A stretch of 64,000 nucleotides of DNA, from positions 4,650,001-4,714,000 of the forward strand of contig JAJGBQ010000003.1 in NCBI GenBank assembly GCA_022457065.1, read 5' to 3'. Of this stretch, positions 23,301 through 35,582 are shown in pieces. Source of the DNA: Curvularia sp. ZM96 (taxonomy: Eukaryota > Ascomycota > Dothideomycetes > Pleosporales > Pleosporaceae). A program made the position numbers and the translations under genes. The notes under the pieces were generated by a model. It saw only the letters and a list, made by a program, of their open reading frames with translations. It was not told where the DNA came from and made no database searches. Position 1 is the first letter of the stretch. Every line of letters begins with the position of its first letter.

Positions 23301-24150
23301 CATGTGCTCAAACACTGGGATCGGTTGTTCGTTTGACAGCAAAGCCTCTTGGAAGGATTTGGCCGTCTTGACGAGCGTCGAGAGGTCACCCAAAAGAGCT
23401 TTTCGCATACGACGCAAACCCACATGGGCGACCACGAGCCGTGAGTCTTTCTGCAGACATTCGGTTCTTTCCTGTCGAGAGAGTGAGTAAGGGGCTCAGG
23501 AAAAAAGAACATTGAGAAAAGGAGCGAGCTTGACTTACGAGGAAAAGCCGTACGCCTACAATCATGCCTTTGACGTAGTCCTGCCTGGAGAAGGCAACGA
23601 GATCGCCGTTTTCGCCATCGCGGACAAGATCCCAAAGATGTGTGAGGGCAGTCAGCAGATTGCGAATGATAGGATGGTCGTAGGGCTCGCAGTAGTTGGT
23701 AGGGAGCCATCCACGGGCGCCCGAGGCCAACAAGGTGCCATCTGCCCATCCATTTGGATGGACGGAATGCACGAGAATAACGTCGCCTTGCTTGATGGCT
23801 ACGGTAATGGAGGACTCGTCTGCCGATGACGAGACAATCGAAGTGGGATTGTAGTGGTAAAAGGCGCGGAGATAGTTGTGAAATACAGGTTGCGATTGTG
23901 GTTGCTGCTGTAGTTGTTGTTGCTGTTGCTGTTGAGCCATGGCTTCAGTCGAAGTCTTGGGAGTCAGTGGGGGTGATATGTGCGTCTGGGAGCGACTCGA
24001 AAGGGTGCCCATCGAGGACGACTGTCGAGTATGGCCACGGACAGCTGTGCGTGAGCGTGACCTTTTGGGCGACTTGTGGATGTTCAATGGTGCTACCAGT
24101 GCACTGGAACGCTTATCCATTGCTTCCTGCTCGTAGGCGGGGGCTGCCAT
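20340..24150 (-). CDS. SH3-domain Ras guanine nucleotide exchange factor (Cdc25-type)
   Basis: Two exons, 24150-23539 and 23471-20340, intron 67 nt; about 1247 residues. An N-terminal Ser-rich part is followed by a short glutamine tract (residues 73-84, MAQQQQQQQLQQQ) and an SH3 domain (about 94-157, LRAFYHYNP ... GWLPTNYC). A long middle segment is Ser/Thr/Pro-rich. A RasGEF N-terminal module is at about 770-895 (NEDIVAVEEHLLETTYVHEL), and the catalytic RasGEF domain at about 960-1200 (DPLELARQFTIIESKLFCAI, NYAVLRQRL, CIPFVGIYLTDLTFIDVGN). The order SH3, REM, GEF is that of yeast Cdc25 and S. pombe Ste6, which load GTP onto Ras at the plasma membrane to drive cAMP or MAPK signalling. Its upstream side is a 10.4 kb region without genes. 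Confidence 0.93.
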
Positions 24151-25365
24151 GTTGAAGCTGTGATGTGATGGTCCTAGGAAAAGTCGCTAACTAGGCGCTG
24201 TGCTTGCACACATGTGTAGCTAGCATTTGGCAGAGCAGGCTGGCAGAAACGTGATATTAGTAAGTAAGAGACAAGCCGTGTTGCTGAGTTGGCGTCGAGG
24301 GGTGCCAGTCTGGGATTTTGTCAATATTGCATTACGATGCTGGATAGAGCAATGAGAGACGACGAGAATGCTACGAGGAGAGCCGAAGCAGGCCAGTGGA
24401 GCGGAAGACGGGGGGCAAACGGTAAGAGACGTACCCGACGTGATGGCAGCTAGGGCGCGGTATGTAATGTGAATGCGCGCTGGCAATGCAGGGCGTGGGC
24501 AGTGGTCGACGTGTTTCTTGTGCAACAGGAAAGCTGGATTGGGAGGGCGGGTGGAAAGCTGGGACGGGGGGCGTTTCTGGTACACAAAAGATGGGACAGG
24601 CCGAGTGAGCGTGGGCGGCGCAGAGAATCGAAGCTCAGACACCGTCTGTCTCTCGTCGAGGTAGGCAGGCGTTTGAGAGGAGCGGAGGTGGAGGGGTGGC
24701 TGCCAGTGCTTGAATAGAGAGGGTGTAGGACTATCTTGTAATGGCGATCGCAGCGCGGTGCTAGGAAGAAGCAAAGGATTGCAAGGATGGGGCCTGTCTG
24801 GTGGTGCAGGGGGCGGCGGCTCCTTCCAACGGTTCGTTTATGAGGGCAGGCGCGGTCCAGCAAGGGAAGGAGCGAGTGGAGAAGCAAACGGGCTGCCGGC
24901 AGGAGCAGTCGGGCAGTCGAGTGAAGCGAATGGCAGGTGCAGCAGAGGCAGTCACGGGCTCGTCGACAGGGACGGGGAGGGCAGAGGGCGGACGCGGGCG
25001 AGGGCGACGAGAGCAATTGTCGACGACAGACAGGCCGGGCCTGTTATTATCACATCACGATGGAGGATCCTTCGGTCAGCCAGTCGAGAAAAGATTCATG
25101 AGTTAGGACAGGGGTTGACTGTCAGTGGGTGCAGGGGTGCGAAGCCAGGGTCGGGCAAGCGTTGGCGGCCGACGGCCTTGTCTCCCCAGGCCCGGCCACT
25201 GCGCGGCCTCGTGCTAGCCCTGCACGGCCGCGCCGCCGCCAATGAGCACGCGCGAGCACCCAGTAGCCCTCCCCGGCATTTCTCCTTCATGGCCGGCCCA
25301 CCGACGTTGAGCAAGCATCCATTCACCCAGCCGACCCCCCGCTGTCGTCCAGGGTAGCCTCGTAT

Positions 25366-25460
25366 GCAACGATACCACCACCACTACCACCACACCACCG
25401 TCGCCCAGCATCACCGCTCCCACGCCCATCACCCCCAAGCCACGGCCGCCAACAGCCATC
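25366..25460. repeat. Low-complexity ACC/CCA-rich tract
   Basis: Repeated ACCACC, CACC and CCC units with almost no G run through this stretch; it explains several long open frames on both strands. Simple sequence, not coding. Confidence 0.6.
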
Positions 25461-28400
25461 CATAGCACCAGCAGTGACATCCAAGGTACAGCCGGCAGGA
25501 GCCCTCGCCGCCCAATACCCACCGCTGTCGCCCGCTAGCATCCTTGGTGGCCGTCGACTGAACCAAATCTCCGCCATCAACGGTACTGCGCGAATGACGC
25601 CCTCCCTTCCGCGACCCAGCGGTGCTCTGCGCTGCTGCTGTGACGTCCCACGCCCAGCCCACGACGTGCAGAGCACAATCGGGTGCCGTGCCGTGGCTTG
25701 CATCAAGACCCGCTTCGCGCAGTGCAGACGCCTGCAGCCATGAGCCTCGTCCGACGACCCGCTGCCAATCGACTCCCCAGTCGCAGACTCGAGGCCTGGA
25801 TGGTCGCACCAGCCACGGCCTGGCTGCAGCGCCCCTCTATACCACAGATGGTCAGGTCCGGCGGCTCAAGCTCCCCGGTTGCCACGGCCGTTGCTCCCAC
25901 ATGCTGCCTAACCCCTCTGGTCGTCGAGATTAATCTCTACCACATGGCGATATGGCTGCAGCGCTGCAAGCCTCAGCTCTGTCCTCGATTCCCCGAACGG
26001 CCCGATGGGTAGCGAGCACAATAGGCTGTCGGGATGGCGCTCTGCGCGCGTGCCTGGCTGCTACTACGAGTCGCCGTCGTGCTACTGCCATTACGACTAC
26101 TCTTCCCCATTATATGGTACCGCCGCGACTACTCCTACCGTGTTACACTGCTGCTACTGCCTATGCTGCTTCATGCCGTATGCAAACGAGGCTGCCATAC
26201 GATAATGCCCTCACCCTGGTGGCAACCCTCTGGCTCGATATGGCACTTTGGTCGCTCCAGATTCCGGGACACCGTGCCACCGAGCCACTGACCCACAGTG
26301 GTACCCCCACTAGCCTCAATGCGTCTTGCATTGTGATGACGCTGAGCATTCTGTCGTCCAAAACGGTGACTGGATAGTATCACCCTTGCCAATTTTACCA
26401 TGTACCCAAGCAGCAGTGTCACACAGCATCATTCATCACCAGCTTCCTCGATCCTATCCAATGCGAAAGCGCTTGCAACTAGGTTTGGACAAACTTTCGT
26501 TGAGATGCTTCTCTAAATCTCCGAAGCCCATCGCAATCATCTGTTGGGCTGTATTCTCGGAAATAGCACACGTTGTTTCCCACTACGACGGATCAAACAA
26601 CAAAAGGTTCGGGTGTACCAAACTCTCCAATCAATAAACACCGGTGAAGTGCAACTTCTACACTGCAATCTGAAGTCCTCTGGAAAGCCCAGAAAGCCGG
26701 GCGTGTGAGGTTTGGCTAGAACCCACACTACGGGATAGGCCGCGCCTCTCAACACAGCTACTCTGGAGCACCCGCCTACTTCGTATGTAGCTGAAAAGAC
26801 GCCTCACTAATTGTTTCCGCGGAGTTGTGACGCCATACTGCTTGTGCCAATCGCCGGTTAAAACTCTATATACGTTTAACAGGCTCTCCTCCGCTCACAC
26901 ATGGCTGAATACGTACCTGCTCTGTCTTTGTAATCATTTACTAACGAAAGCATTTGATGTGCATTTTCTCTTCCTGAAACAGCCTCCACACGGGCCGTGA
27001 GATTTCTACCCGGCGAGTTGCTTTTTAGGAGCTGCAAACTCGATCAACCTTGCATGCTAGCGCATGCAGGTACTGCCACGCATCAGCCACGCTCTATCCC
27101 TCGCTATCGTACTCCGTATCGCACGTTCAATATCTATTACGCGAAATCCACCCGAGCAACAGCACCTTCTGTTTACTACATCGCTCAACCAAAAGCCAAC
27201 TATCGAATTCGGGAGCCAAGACAAATTTCACCGCCGCAGCTTTGGATCGACATACTGGCAGCGAATCTTTTCACAGAGTCTGCCTCTGGCTGTGTCATTG
27301 GCTCTCGGGCTACTATGCTTCCGTATACCATGGCCCGACTACGCCATACGGTTATTGCGACTTCTCCATCTTTACTCCACATGATGATCACAGAGGTATT
27401 TCTAATGCACGCGGGAGATCTCGGCTCTTGCACAGCTCGGCTGACAATTTGGAACCAAACCCTCATCTCCGTGAGACCCCCACAAGCTTCTACTCCAATA
27501 TAGACAGAGATCGTCGTTGCCATGCGCTTATCTCCTCCCCGGTAGTAGAGGTCGAGGCTAGCACCAGCGCCCCTTTCTCTTAGTAACCAGCTTTGATCGA
27601 CATGTTGCTTGTAGGTCATAGTCTAACCTAAAGAAGGCGCCAAAGTCCCTCTTGTCGTTCGAAGAGCTGGAACGGCACTCCGTTCTCGCAAAACTCTATC
27701 ACCGAACGAACGCACCACCTCCTGTCCACATCGACAACCCGTTGACAACTGACCATTCAGGCACCTCCTTGGCAGAGGCTAAAGACCTGTAGTGCGGGTG
27801 CTATGAAAGCTACCAGACGCGGGAACGCGTTAGTTGCCGGCGCTCAAATCGCCGACTTCATTGCCGTAGACTGCACAAATGGTGCCGTCGTCGCCCTAAA
27901 CACACCAACGCTATCATTTTTCACTTAACTTTAAGCCATCTTTGCTGGTTAGGTTCAACATTTTTCTGGCCAACGGACTGCACCATAAATAAACATGTTC
28001 CTTTGCTATAATCTGGCATCTATAGAAACTCGAGGCTTTCATGCATCTATCCCAGGCCTCGTGTGCAAAGCCGCCAACGACCCGGGGACGCGGTACGGAA
28101 TGTGGGTCTTCCAATGAACGGACTAAACTCCGATGGAATATTACCGAGGCTTGGGCACTGACACCCCCCTGCACACAGCAACCGGACGTCATGTGAACAG
28201 TTGTGAATGCGTCCTGACGGCGCAGTAAAAGGCGGGGCGGCACAGTCATGAATTCCTCTTGGGTACAGGCTCACGGTATCACTGCATATGCTGTTTCCCG
28301 TCTCTCATGCACGAAGCTGCGAGACGAGCCGTTCGCAACCGAAGGCGCTGAGTTCCAGAAGTTATCAAGCACTATGCCATCAGGAGTCTGTATTTGTGCA

Positions 28401-31400
28401 ACATACTTTGTCAAAGCCTGTTTCAAACTAGAGTTAACATGAATAATATAGATCCAAGCAACAACGAACGGACCTTGCCTACGGCAAGTTTGGGCATTGC
28501 AAGAGGCAACTCGGGTTCTCGTTGAGAGAAGTGGCACTTGGGAGCCAAGGGGCTATTTTCCCAACGCTTGACCTGCTCTAGTCACTCCTAGCTCAAGGGT
28601 CCAGGTCGGATCCGCTTCGAGTGACCAGTCTAGCCCACTGTAAAACCCCTACCCACATCCGTTTACAGTTCGCCCTCTTTTCGTACCACTCGGCTTCTGT
28701 TAGGCATCTAATGACGCCGCCCGAATTCCGCGTGCCGCCTTTCCTTCCTACTTTTAACCATGGCGCTAGAGTCGATCCAGAGGCGCGCGTAGTAAGCGAA
28801 GATCGGCCCTCATGAGCATGTTGATCTTCGCTTCACCTGTTCGAAGCGTATTTGGCCTCTGTCCGCTTGAGAACGGCGCTGTATTTAGAAGAATTAACAT
28901 CCCATGAGTCTTCTGAGGCGAGAATTAGCACATCGCATCTTACGTACGAACTGGAGAGAGAAAAAATGGGCCACCGCGGGATGAGGCCTGAACACTACCG
29001 AGTGGCGTATCCCTTCAATGTTGAGGGCTCAATATCTCTGAAAATGTGGTTCTTTCGCAGGATGGCAAAACTACTGCCACCATGTGCCTTTGCTGCGGCG
29101 CAGTTAACAAGGCTTCACTCCTTCCATTACGCGTCCAACTACCAGTAAAATAGACCTTGAATTACGTATCCACAATCATCTCCGCGGCCAGCTCAGCACA
29201 ATGGACGTGGCACAGCAGCTGGAAATTCCACCAGGCAAACGAACAGGCGGTGATACGAACCGTGGAGCGCTATCGTCTACAGCGCACCTGCATCCTCTTG
29301 CGCGCAAAAGATTGCAAGGGTCGTCTGTAACCACCATTCGCTTTTGTCAGCTCCACGACGTGTAATCGTAGATTTTCCTCCGTGGCCCTACCAATACACG
29401 AGATATCAGCATGGTTTTGTGCGTATCTTCAATCGTATGCAATTTCTGACATGACAACAATCGGTCCCGACTGCTTTCCGTATACAAAAATTGCAATCTA
29501 GTGTCGTATTCACGGCTCGACTTTTCCCCGCTTCTCATCTCACCCACTTACCAGGTCCACGTCTCACCATTCCCGATTCAGCGCTCAATGAGGAACGCCT
29601 TCCGTCTCACCCCCATTCGCGGAAAATCATTGTTGCCGGCACCATCTCTCTATATGACAAAGTAGCCTCAGATCTCTGATCCTACCCACATGTTCGAGCG
29701 CGGCTTATGGAGCTGGTATCAGATCTTCCTGAATGCGTATGAGATCCGTCTCACGTACTTCTTTTTCCTGCACTGAACCTGCTCAAAGAGGTAAGCTGGC
29801 TCGCGGACGTCGATGGCTGCTATTGCCACCCTGGTAGGTTATTGCAGATGGGAAAGTGAAAGGGCATGGGATGGACAGGCTAAGTCTGATCTGCAGTGGG
29901 GATAATGCTTTTGATGTTGAAGCATTTCCTTTGCTCAAACGCTAGGACAGAGAAAGAAACAAGAACCAGCTTTGCCGCTGCCTTACATTGACAATTGGGC
30001 GCGACAAAAGTAAGATACGATCTGCCCGGCAAACGGTCAAGGGTTACTTTCTTTTGACGGTAGTTGCATGGACGTCTTCTTTCTTTCGCAGCTTGGCCAT
30101 GCGAAGCGACCTGCTTTTGGAAAGAAGCAATTGGCGGGTACCGGGCCGGTGGACGAGAACCACTGTACAGGTACTTCGATTCCCATTGTTCCCTGAGCGG
30201 TGAAGTTTGTTCTTTTCAGGTCGTCCCATCCTTCTCTATGTCTGGCTAACGCGATGTAACTTTGATGATCCCATCGGTCAAGATTCAGAAACACTGCAAA
30301 AGCAATTCTCTGTCCACCGGCCCCACCACAACATTCTACACGTCGAAACATAGGCTTCTCGTATCAGCACATTGAGTCGACTGCGAACATTGGCATGCAT
30401 GCAATATTGCATGAGCTCCGCAGTACAACGGTCGTCCACAGATTTGAGGTGAATAGCGAATTAACCAGGAAGTCATGACAATTGTCTGCACGGCAGTTGT
30501 CCTCACACGTAGACTACTGTAGTCGTGTATGATATACAAGGACCTCCCTTGTCTCTTACAGCAGAAACTGTAACGGCTGTGTCACTAGTGAGCAGCGGCT
30601 AGTGCTTGCCGAAACAGTTGTTGTAGACTCCTCCGGCGGCCATGCAACACTACAAATCGGTTTCTATGACAAAAAAACATAACGACAACCTGCAATCTGC
30701 AACATTGTACAGGGCGAACCCGGAGTCGCTTTCTGCACCGCGTACACAAGCCATTGCAGCTATGCACCAATCACTCTCTCCCTAGGATATCCTGGCGCGA
30801 GTCCTGGCCTTGACTCGAGACACTCAACTCTGCTCCCAAGAACGCCTTACATGCCCAGACCGCGCTTATTAGTACCTAAAAGACAACACCCCCTTACTTT
30901 CCTATACTCTGCCCAGCTGTCTAGTTGCTTGAATCTTAGGCGCCATACGGCTATTTTCTCTTGTTACACTCACCCTAGTCATGCTAATCGCTTAGTGTGG
31001 GAAAGCCCATTCTCTGACCTACCACGACTCACTACCCTGGCTACCGCGAATCCTGCGACTCAGCTTCTCTCTTATCATATGCAAAAAATCCGCACGTGAG
31101 GCGCAAAGAAGCTTTGAATTTCCGCTTTCTGACTCAGTTACATACATGGCTCAACAAAATTCTCTCGATCCTCGTGTTCTTTTTTGCTTTTTTCTAATAC
31201 TTTGGAAATCGCTCCAAGATTGCGACAGAGAGTTTTATGCAATATGCGAGTGTACACTGAAAAGCGGCCTTACCGATAACCAAGGCTACTCAACCCGTGT
31301 CATCACGTGATCATCGCCTTAATCCCTCGGGCCTTGGTTTTCGTATTTGACTGTCACACCACATACACGACACTCGAACGTGGTGCCCGTCCAACGACAG

Positions 31401-31926
31401 AAGGTAGTGCAGCGGGAAAATATTGGACGCATCGGTCCGGTAGTTTCCATTGTATGCAAAACCGCACTCTCTATGCGGGCCCACAGCAACGTGAGAGATT
31501 GGCATCTCGTTCTAGTTCTGATCATCCAAATCAGCCCATACATGTGCCCTTGAGTGGGCTTAGCCACGCGTCAGACGGTGATCGCTGGCGAAATTGATTA
31601 TTTGTACAACATTGGCTAAGAGTTAACTGTACGGAGTATCCGTATGTATTGTATATACTTTATAACCAACCAGTCATCAGCCACTCTGAACAAGGACTAT
31701 GCCTGTCCCTCCTACACTTCTCTAGCTTGCGCAGTGCCCAGCCATGGCATGCATTGGTTAGACGGTTATCAGTCATGTTATTCGCCATGGCGATGACGGA
31801 TGCTGTTTGAGTAAAATTGCGCGGATTGAGATGTCACTGTGATGCAGCGGAGGAAAGGTAGGGAATATACATGCATGCGTCTTGGTACACGTGTATACGC
31901 CACGTCTATGGTACTACTACGACTCC

Positions 31927-32292
31927 ATGTCCTCGCCGTTCTCTCCCGCCTCACCCCGGCGACCATGGCAAATGCACCGAAATATGACCGGGAAACAGTG
32001 TTCGCTGATCCATCTGTTCTTCCCATTCCCACTTCCTTGTCTCTTTTCAGTACTTTCCTCTTTTCCGTCCCTTGTCCGCATCTTGTGTCCAGACTGTGAT
32101 CGACACGCCCATGCTATCGCGTCTTGGTTAAGGAAGGGAATCCCTCGCCTCACCTCTCCATCAGCACTTGGGGGGCCAGGGATATACCCCGGTCCCCCTT
32201 CGTCGCCCAGCACGGCCGAGCGCAGAGTACAGAAACACTACCAAAAGTACCTTGTGCGGAAAGGAAAGAAGAACCGAGACATGGATGCATAG
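31927..32292 (+). CDS. Doubtful small ORF, 121 codons
   Basis: Starts MSSPFSPASPRRPWQM and ends with a basic run YLVRKGKKNRDMDA. It contains a C-x2-C followed by two His (CPDCDRHAHA), and a hydrophobic stretch in the middle that reads like a pyrimidine-rich, intron-like segment. I do not recognise it. It is the most protein-like frame within the 10 kb interval, but the length is within chance expectation. Confidence 0.2.
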   Translation: MSSPFSPASPRRPWQMHRNMTGKQCSLIHLFFPFPLPCLFSVLSSFPSLVRILCPDCDRHAHAIASWLRKGIPRLTSPSALGGPGIYPGPPSSPSTAERRVQKHYQKYLVRKGKKNRDMDA

Positions 32293-33434
32293 TATATATT
32301 TAGCGATATACAGTATGATATGGTATTATGTGTAAAGTAAGCTTGACACTGCCTCGTTTCAGATTGAAGACGTATGGTAAGGTTTTCTGGGAGGATGACG
32401 GCTCGAATTCGGTATTGGAAGAGATTACGTGGCGGTGGAAATACACGCAGTTGTTCTCAGTTGCACGGTAAGAGGAGAGGAAACTCTTGGAAAGTATCTG
32501 CCAAATATACTCAGATAGTATCAGCCAAGTATAAAAGGAAATGCTAGGATACTTGCGGGGGCCACGAGGTCAACTCTGTGTTTGTGGAGAAGGAAGGGGA
32601 AACAATTCGGTGATACGAGTGAACCTTTTTTTTTTGCTGGTAGAGAACGTGCAAAACCCTTCTTACTGCGCTCTCACTTTACCTTCATCTCACCTAATGA
32701 GCCATTTACCCTGTCATCTTTCTCACTGAGCAACATAGCCACTGGTGGGTGCATCTCAATCCACTGTCATGAAACACAGTCGCCATGTTATCTATTCTAC
32801 CTCTTCGCCCGGAATCCGCAAATGCCGTCAAATTTCTCAGTGCGTAGAAGATGCTCGGAGCGCAGTGGAATTCACTGACACATAGTATATACAGTTATTT
32901 CATGGCTATCCCGTCTTTCCATCTGTGCTAGATTGGAACATTTAATGGAACAATGAATTAAGTGGACAGTGAAAGCTTATACATATAATCTACGTAAAGA
33001 AATTACAAAGCTAGTAGTCATGCATAGTATGCGTCTTCGGTCTTGCTACTTGCTTTGTAAAAGGCTCATTCCATACGCTTGGTGTTTGGATGACTCTCTT
33101 CTCTGCAAATATGTCCTCTTGCATGGATCTCTATGGTATCGTCCACGGGAACACCCACGATACGAGTATGACATAACTATCATATACGTACCAGCCAGAG
33201 TCACAGACATACTCACATATAGCCTCCTCATAGGTAGACCTCGCTTTGAAAACAGCACATGATCAACGGGGAAACCACCTAACAGGGAGAAATATCTTGT
33301 ATTATAGTGACACACAAAGACTCATCTGGAACACCACAACGATAGGCTTCTTACGTGATTGAAACAAGGCCGCCGTAGCGCTTACTGTCAAAGAACACAG
33401 GCTGGCCATTCCTCTTCCCTCATATGATGACGTG

Positions 33435-33449
33435 ACACACACACACACA
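33435..33449. repeat. (AC)7 microsatellite
   Basis: Dinucleotide run in the gene-free interval; potentially length-variable between isolates. Confidence 0.75.
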
Positions 33450-34546
33450 TCCGGTGACGAGCAGATGGATGATCGCGGCAGACCCGAACGACTTATCCCA
33501 GACTTACTCAAAACTCTCTTAACGCACAGAGTGAAGTGGGGCAGTGTCGACGAAAGAACAGACACACACGCGACTTCCAGGATGATCCCTTTCTGTGTTA
33601 TCACGCAAACCGGTCCGTTCGGGGGAACGCGTGAGACCCGCTTAGTGGCCGGGCTTTTTTGCCTTGAAGCGGCCCCCCTGATATGGCCGGCTCGGCGGTA
33701 TTTAACTTCATGAGTCGCAGGATGCTGAGCTTTGATTTTGCTTGAGCATCAGGGTTCTGAGCGTGTGTAAGGATGCTAGGTTGGATTGGGGAAGGCATCG
33801 TACATGGCATGTGAACAGTGCGCTGCGCTTGTTTTGCCTGACAGCCGTTTAGTGTAGCCTTATGCGAACGGGCATCCTGCGAGACAGTGCGTGTGCATGT
33901 GTTTGGTACGGGATATTGACGTGCTTGCGTCAGACGGCTTCGAGTCGAGGATATGACAATTATGCTTTCTTTACAAAGAATCTGACGTTCATATAGGTTG
34001 CTATGGATGGATGATGCATGATGCATTACTGATAGCTATGGTTTCAATTTTGTATAGTAATCCACTTTCGCAACCACAGCGCCGCGGCTTATGTTAAGAC
34101 CAAGACTAAGGTATGCTCCGTGAAGGAGACTGCTGCGGCATGTGATCGTTGTGTGCAGAACGTTTAGTGCAGCTCTTTCTGGTGTTCAGGCCGGTATCTA
34201 GCGGTACCTATAGCATCAACGGCTATGAGCTAGCGTTCTGAATCCGGTAATTAGATGGAAGATACAGCTTGTCCGAGGATATCCTTTATTGTTGATCTTG
34301 CTGCCCAAACTTTGTGGTCTTCTTCAGCCGTCTACTGTGCATCTCGCACGAACCTACTTTAGAGATTTCCGCAGGTGGTTGACTCACCAATATCGAAAGT
34401 TAATGTCGGATATCACGGATGGAATCGACGAAGAGATTCGACCTCGGCAGTGCGTGGCAAAGCCCAAAGGCGCCAGTGTAGACCGCGGCTTGAAATGATG
34501 TTGGCCCGCTCCATGGTTTCTCATCAGATGTCTATTGGATCGATGA

Positions 34547-35404
34547 TCATTGCATGTCCATTTCATCATCATCGTAGTCGGCTGTGCCGGAGTATCCATT
34601 CTCCATCTCTTCTCGGTCTCGGTCTTTGCGCTGCTGTTCTCGTGAGGCTGCGATTTTCCTACTCAAGATTAGCAAAGTAGCACTCTCAAGAGACGACATT
34701 GTACAAACCTCAGTCCATCTATCACGCCAGTAATGAATGACCTGCCCTCTCCTATCTCCATGCCCCCAACACCGTTCATCTTGAAGCCACCCCCAGCATC
34801 CAGCACATCCACACCACTTCTAAGTTTTGCCATGCGTACTTCCCTGAGTCCCCTCAATAGCTTTCGTACACTATCTGGCTCTTCAAAGTCGTCCGAGGCT
34901 GTCTCAAGCAGCATCTCGCCTAGCTCAAGCCAGTGATAGGGCAAAGCATCTGGTGCCCCGTCCGCTGTCGAATCGGGCAAGAAGGGCGGTGATATTGGGA
35001 GGGTATTGTTTGAGGGTTGTGGAGGTAGTCTCGGAGGCGGAGAGAAGGTCTCGGCATGTTCGATTTCATGGTCAAGGATCGCAGTGAGAGAGTGGGTATT
35101 CAGCCATGGCGGAGGGAGGATATTCGCGCGCCGCTGGCGCTTGAGCAGGAGGGCGAGCCAGAGAGGCACATTGGTTCTATGGGGTGGATTGAGAGGTCTT
35201 ATAGGTCCCTGTGTATTTATCAGCATTGTGCAACTACATGAGACGACATGCGCGAGGGTTTGTAGCGGGGTGTTGGAGGGGCATACGCACCCCGAGAAGC
35301 TCAAGACTCTCGAGTTTTTGGCGAGGTATAATGGTGATGAGTTCCATTTCGCACAAGAAAGCAATTTCTGGAGGCGTCAGCCCCGGCGGAAGAGGCAGCG
35401 CCAT
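34547..35404 (-). CDS. PSF2: GINS complex subunit Psf2
   Basis: Three exons, 35404-35291, 35208-34709 and 34658-34547, introns 82 and 50 nt; 241 residues. Psf2 is one of four GINS subunits; GINS joins Cdc45 and Mcm2-7 in the CMG replicative helicase in the nucleus. The N-terminus MALPLPPGLTPPEIAFLCEM and IIPRQKLESLELLGGPIRPL are the conserved B-domain start. VPLWLALLLKRQRRANILPP is the family's most typical block, and ITGVIDGLRKIAAS closes the helical core. The C-terminal exon adds an acidic tail (DYDDDEMDMQ). Splicing is supported because each joint reads through a conserved block. The start lies 178 bases from that of ALG10 on the other strand. An ACGCGT element stands 7 bases before the ATG. 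Confidence 0.95.
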
Positions 35405-35582
35405 GTTGCGACGCGTTGCCTTGTGCCTTGAATTGTCGCCAAAACTGAGTGAAGACGCGCCGCGGAAAGTCGCCGACTTGGGACTAGCTCCTTCAGGAAC
35501 ATCTGCGTAGCATTGATTTCGGCAACCTTCTCTCTTTTTCGTGACCTTTGTTTTTTTGTCTTTTCTAGCAGAAAGGCATCCG
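35405..35582. promoter_or_regulatory. Bidirectional promoter of PSF2 and ALG10
   Basis: Only 178 bases separate two divergent start codons, so leaders and core promoters of both genes must be packed here. ACGCGT at 35411-35416 and ACGCGC at 35455-35460 match the MluI cell-cycle box core bound by MBF-type factors at replication genes. The ALG10 side is T-rich (35520-35570). Confidence 0.6.
35411..35416. promoter_or_regulatory. MCB-like element (ACGCGT) before PSF2
   Basis: Perfect palindromic MCB core, 7 bases upstream of the PSF2 ATG. The hexamer occurs at several other places in the window, so only its position next to an S-phase gene makes it interesting. Confidence 0.4.

Larger units (their letters stand above)
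24151..34546. other. 10.4 kb interval without a convincing gene
   Basis: The longest stretch without a recognisable gene here. From 24200 to 25300 it is strongly purine-rich on the plus strand (pyrimidine-rich in RasGEF sense), as expected for a long leader and promoter. From 25330 to 26350 it is GC-rich with CCA/CCG triplet-like low complexity. From about 26400 to 34500 composition is more even, and open frames rarely exceed 140 codons on either strand. I recognise no reverse transcriptase, integrase or transposase remnant, no terminal repeats and no tRNA. One weak ORF at 31927-32292 and a CA microsatellite at 33435 are listed separately. It may be a decayed element, a non-coding transcript region, or genes with many introns that I cannot resolve. 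Confidence 0.55.

Noticed and set aside
22843..23490. 215-codon frame antisense to RasGEF
   Set aside because: Overlaps a clear coding exon; no domain.
24450..25016. 188-codon minus frame upstream of RasGEF
   Set aside because: Pro/Arg/Cys/Ser/Leu-rich from simple pyrimidine-rich DNA; looks like leader sequence, no protein features.
24710..25357. 215-codon plus frame
   Set aside because: Gly/Arg-rich product from purine-rich low-complexity DNA; stops are rare in such sequence by chance.
25952..26377. Ala/Thr/Leu-rich frame
   Set aside because: Repetitive triplet-like sequence is open in several frames at once; no motif.
27200..27619. Overlapping frames of 139-177 codons near 27 kb
   Set aside because: Frames on both strands overlap and none shows constrained motifs.
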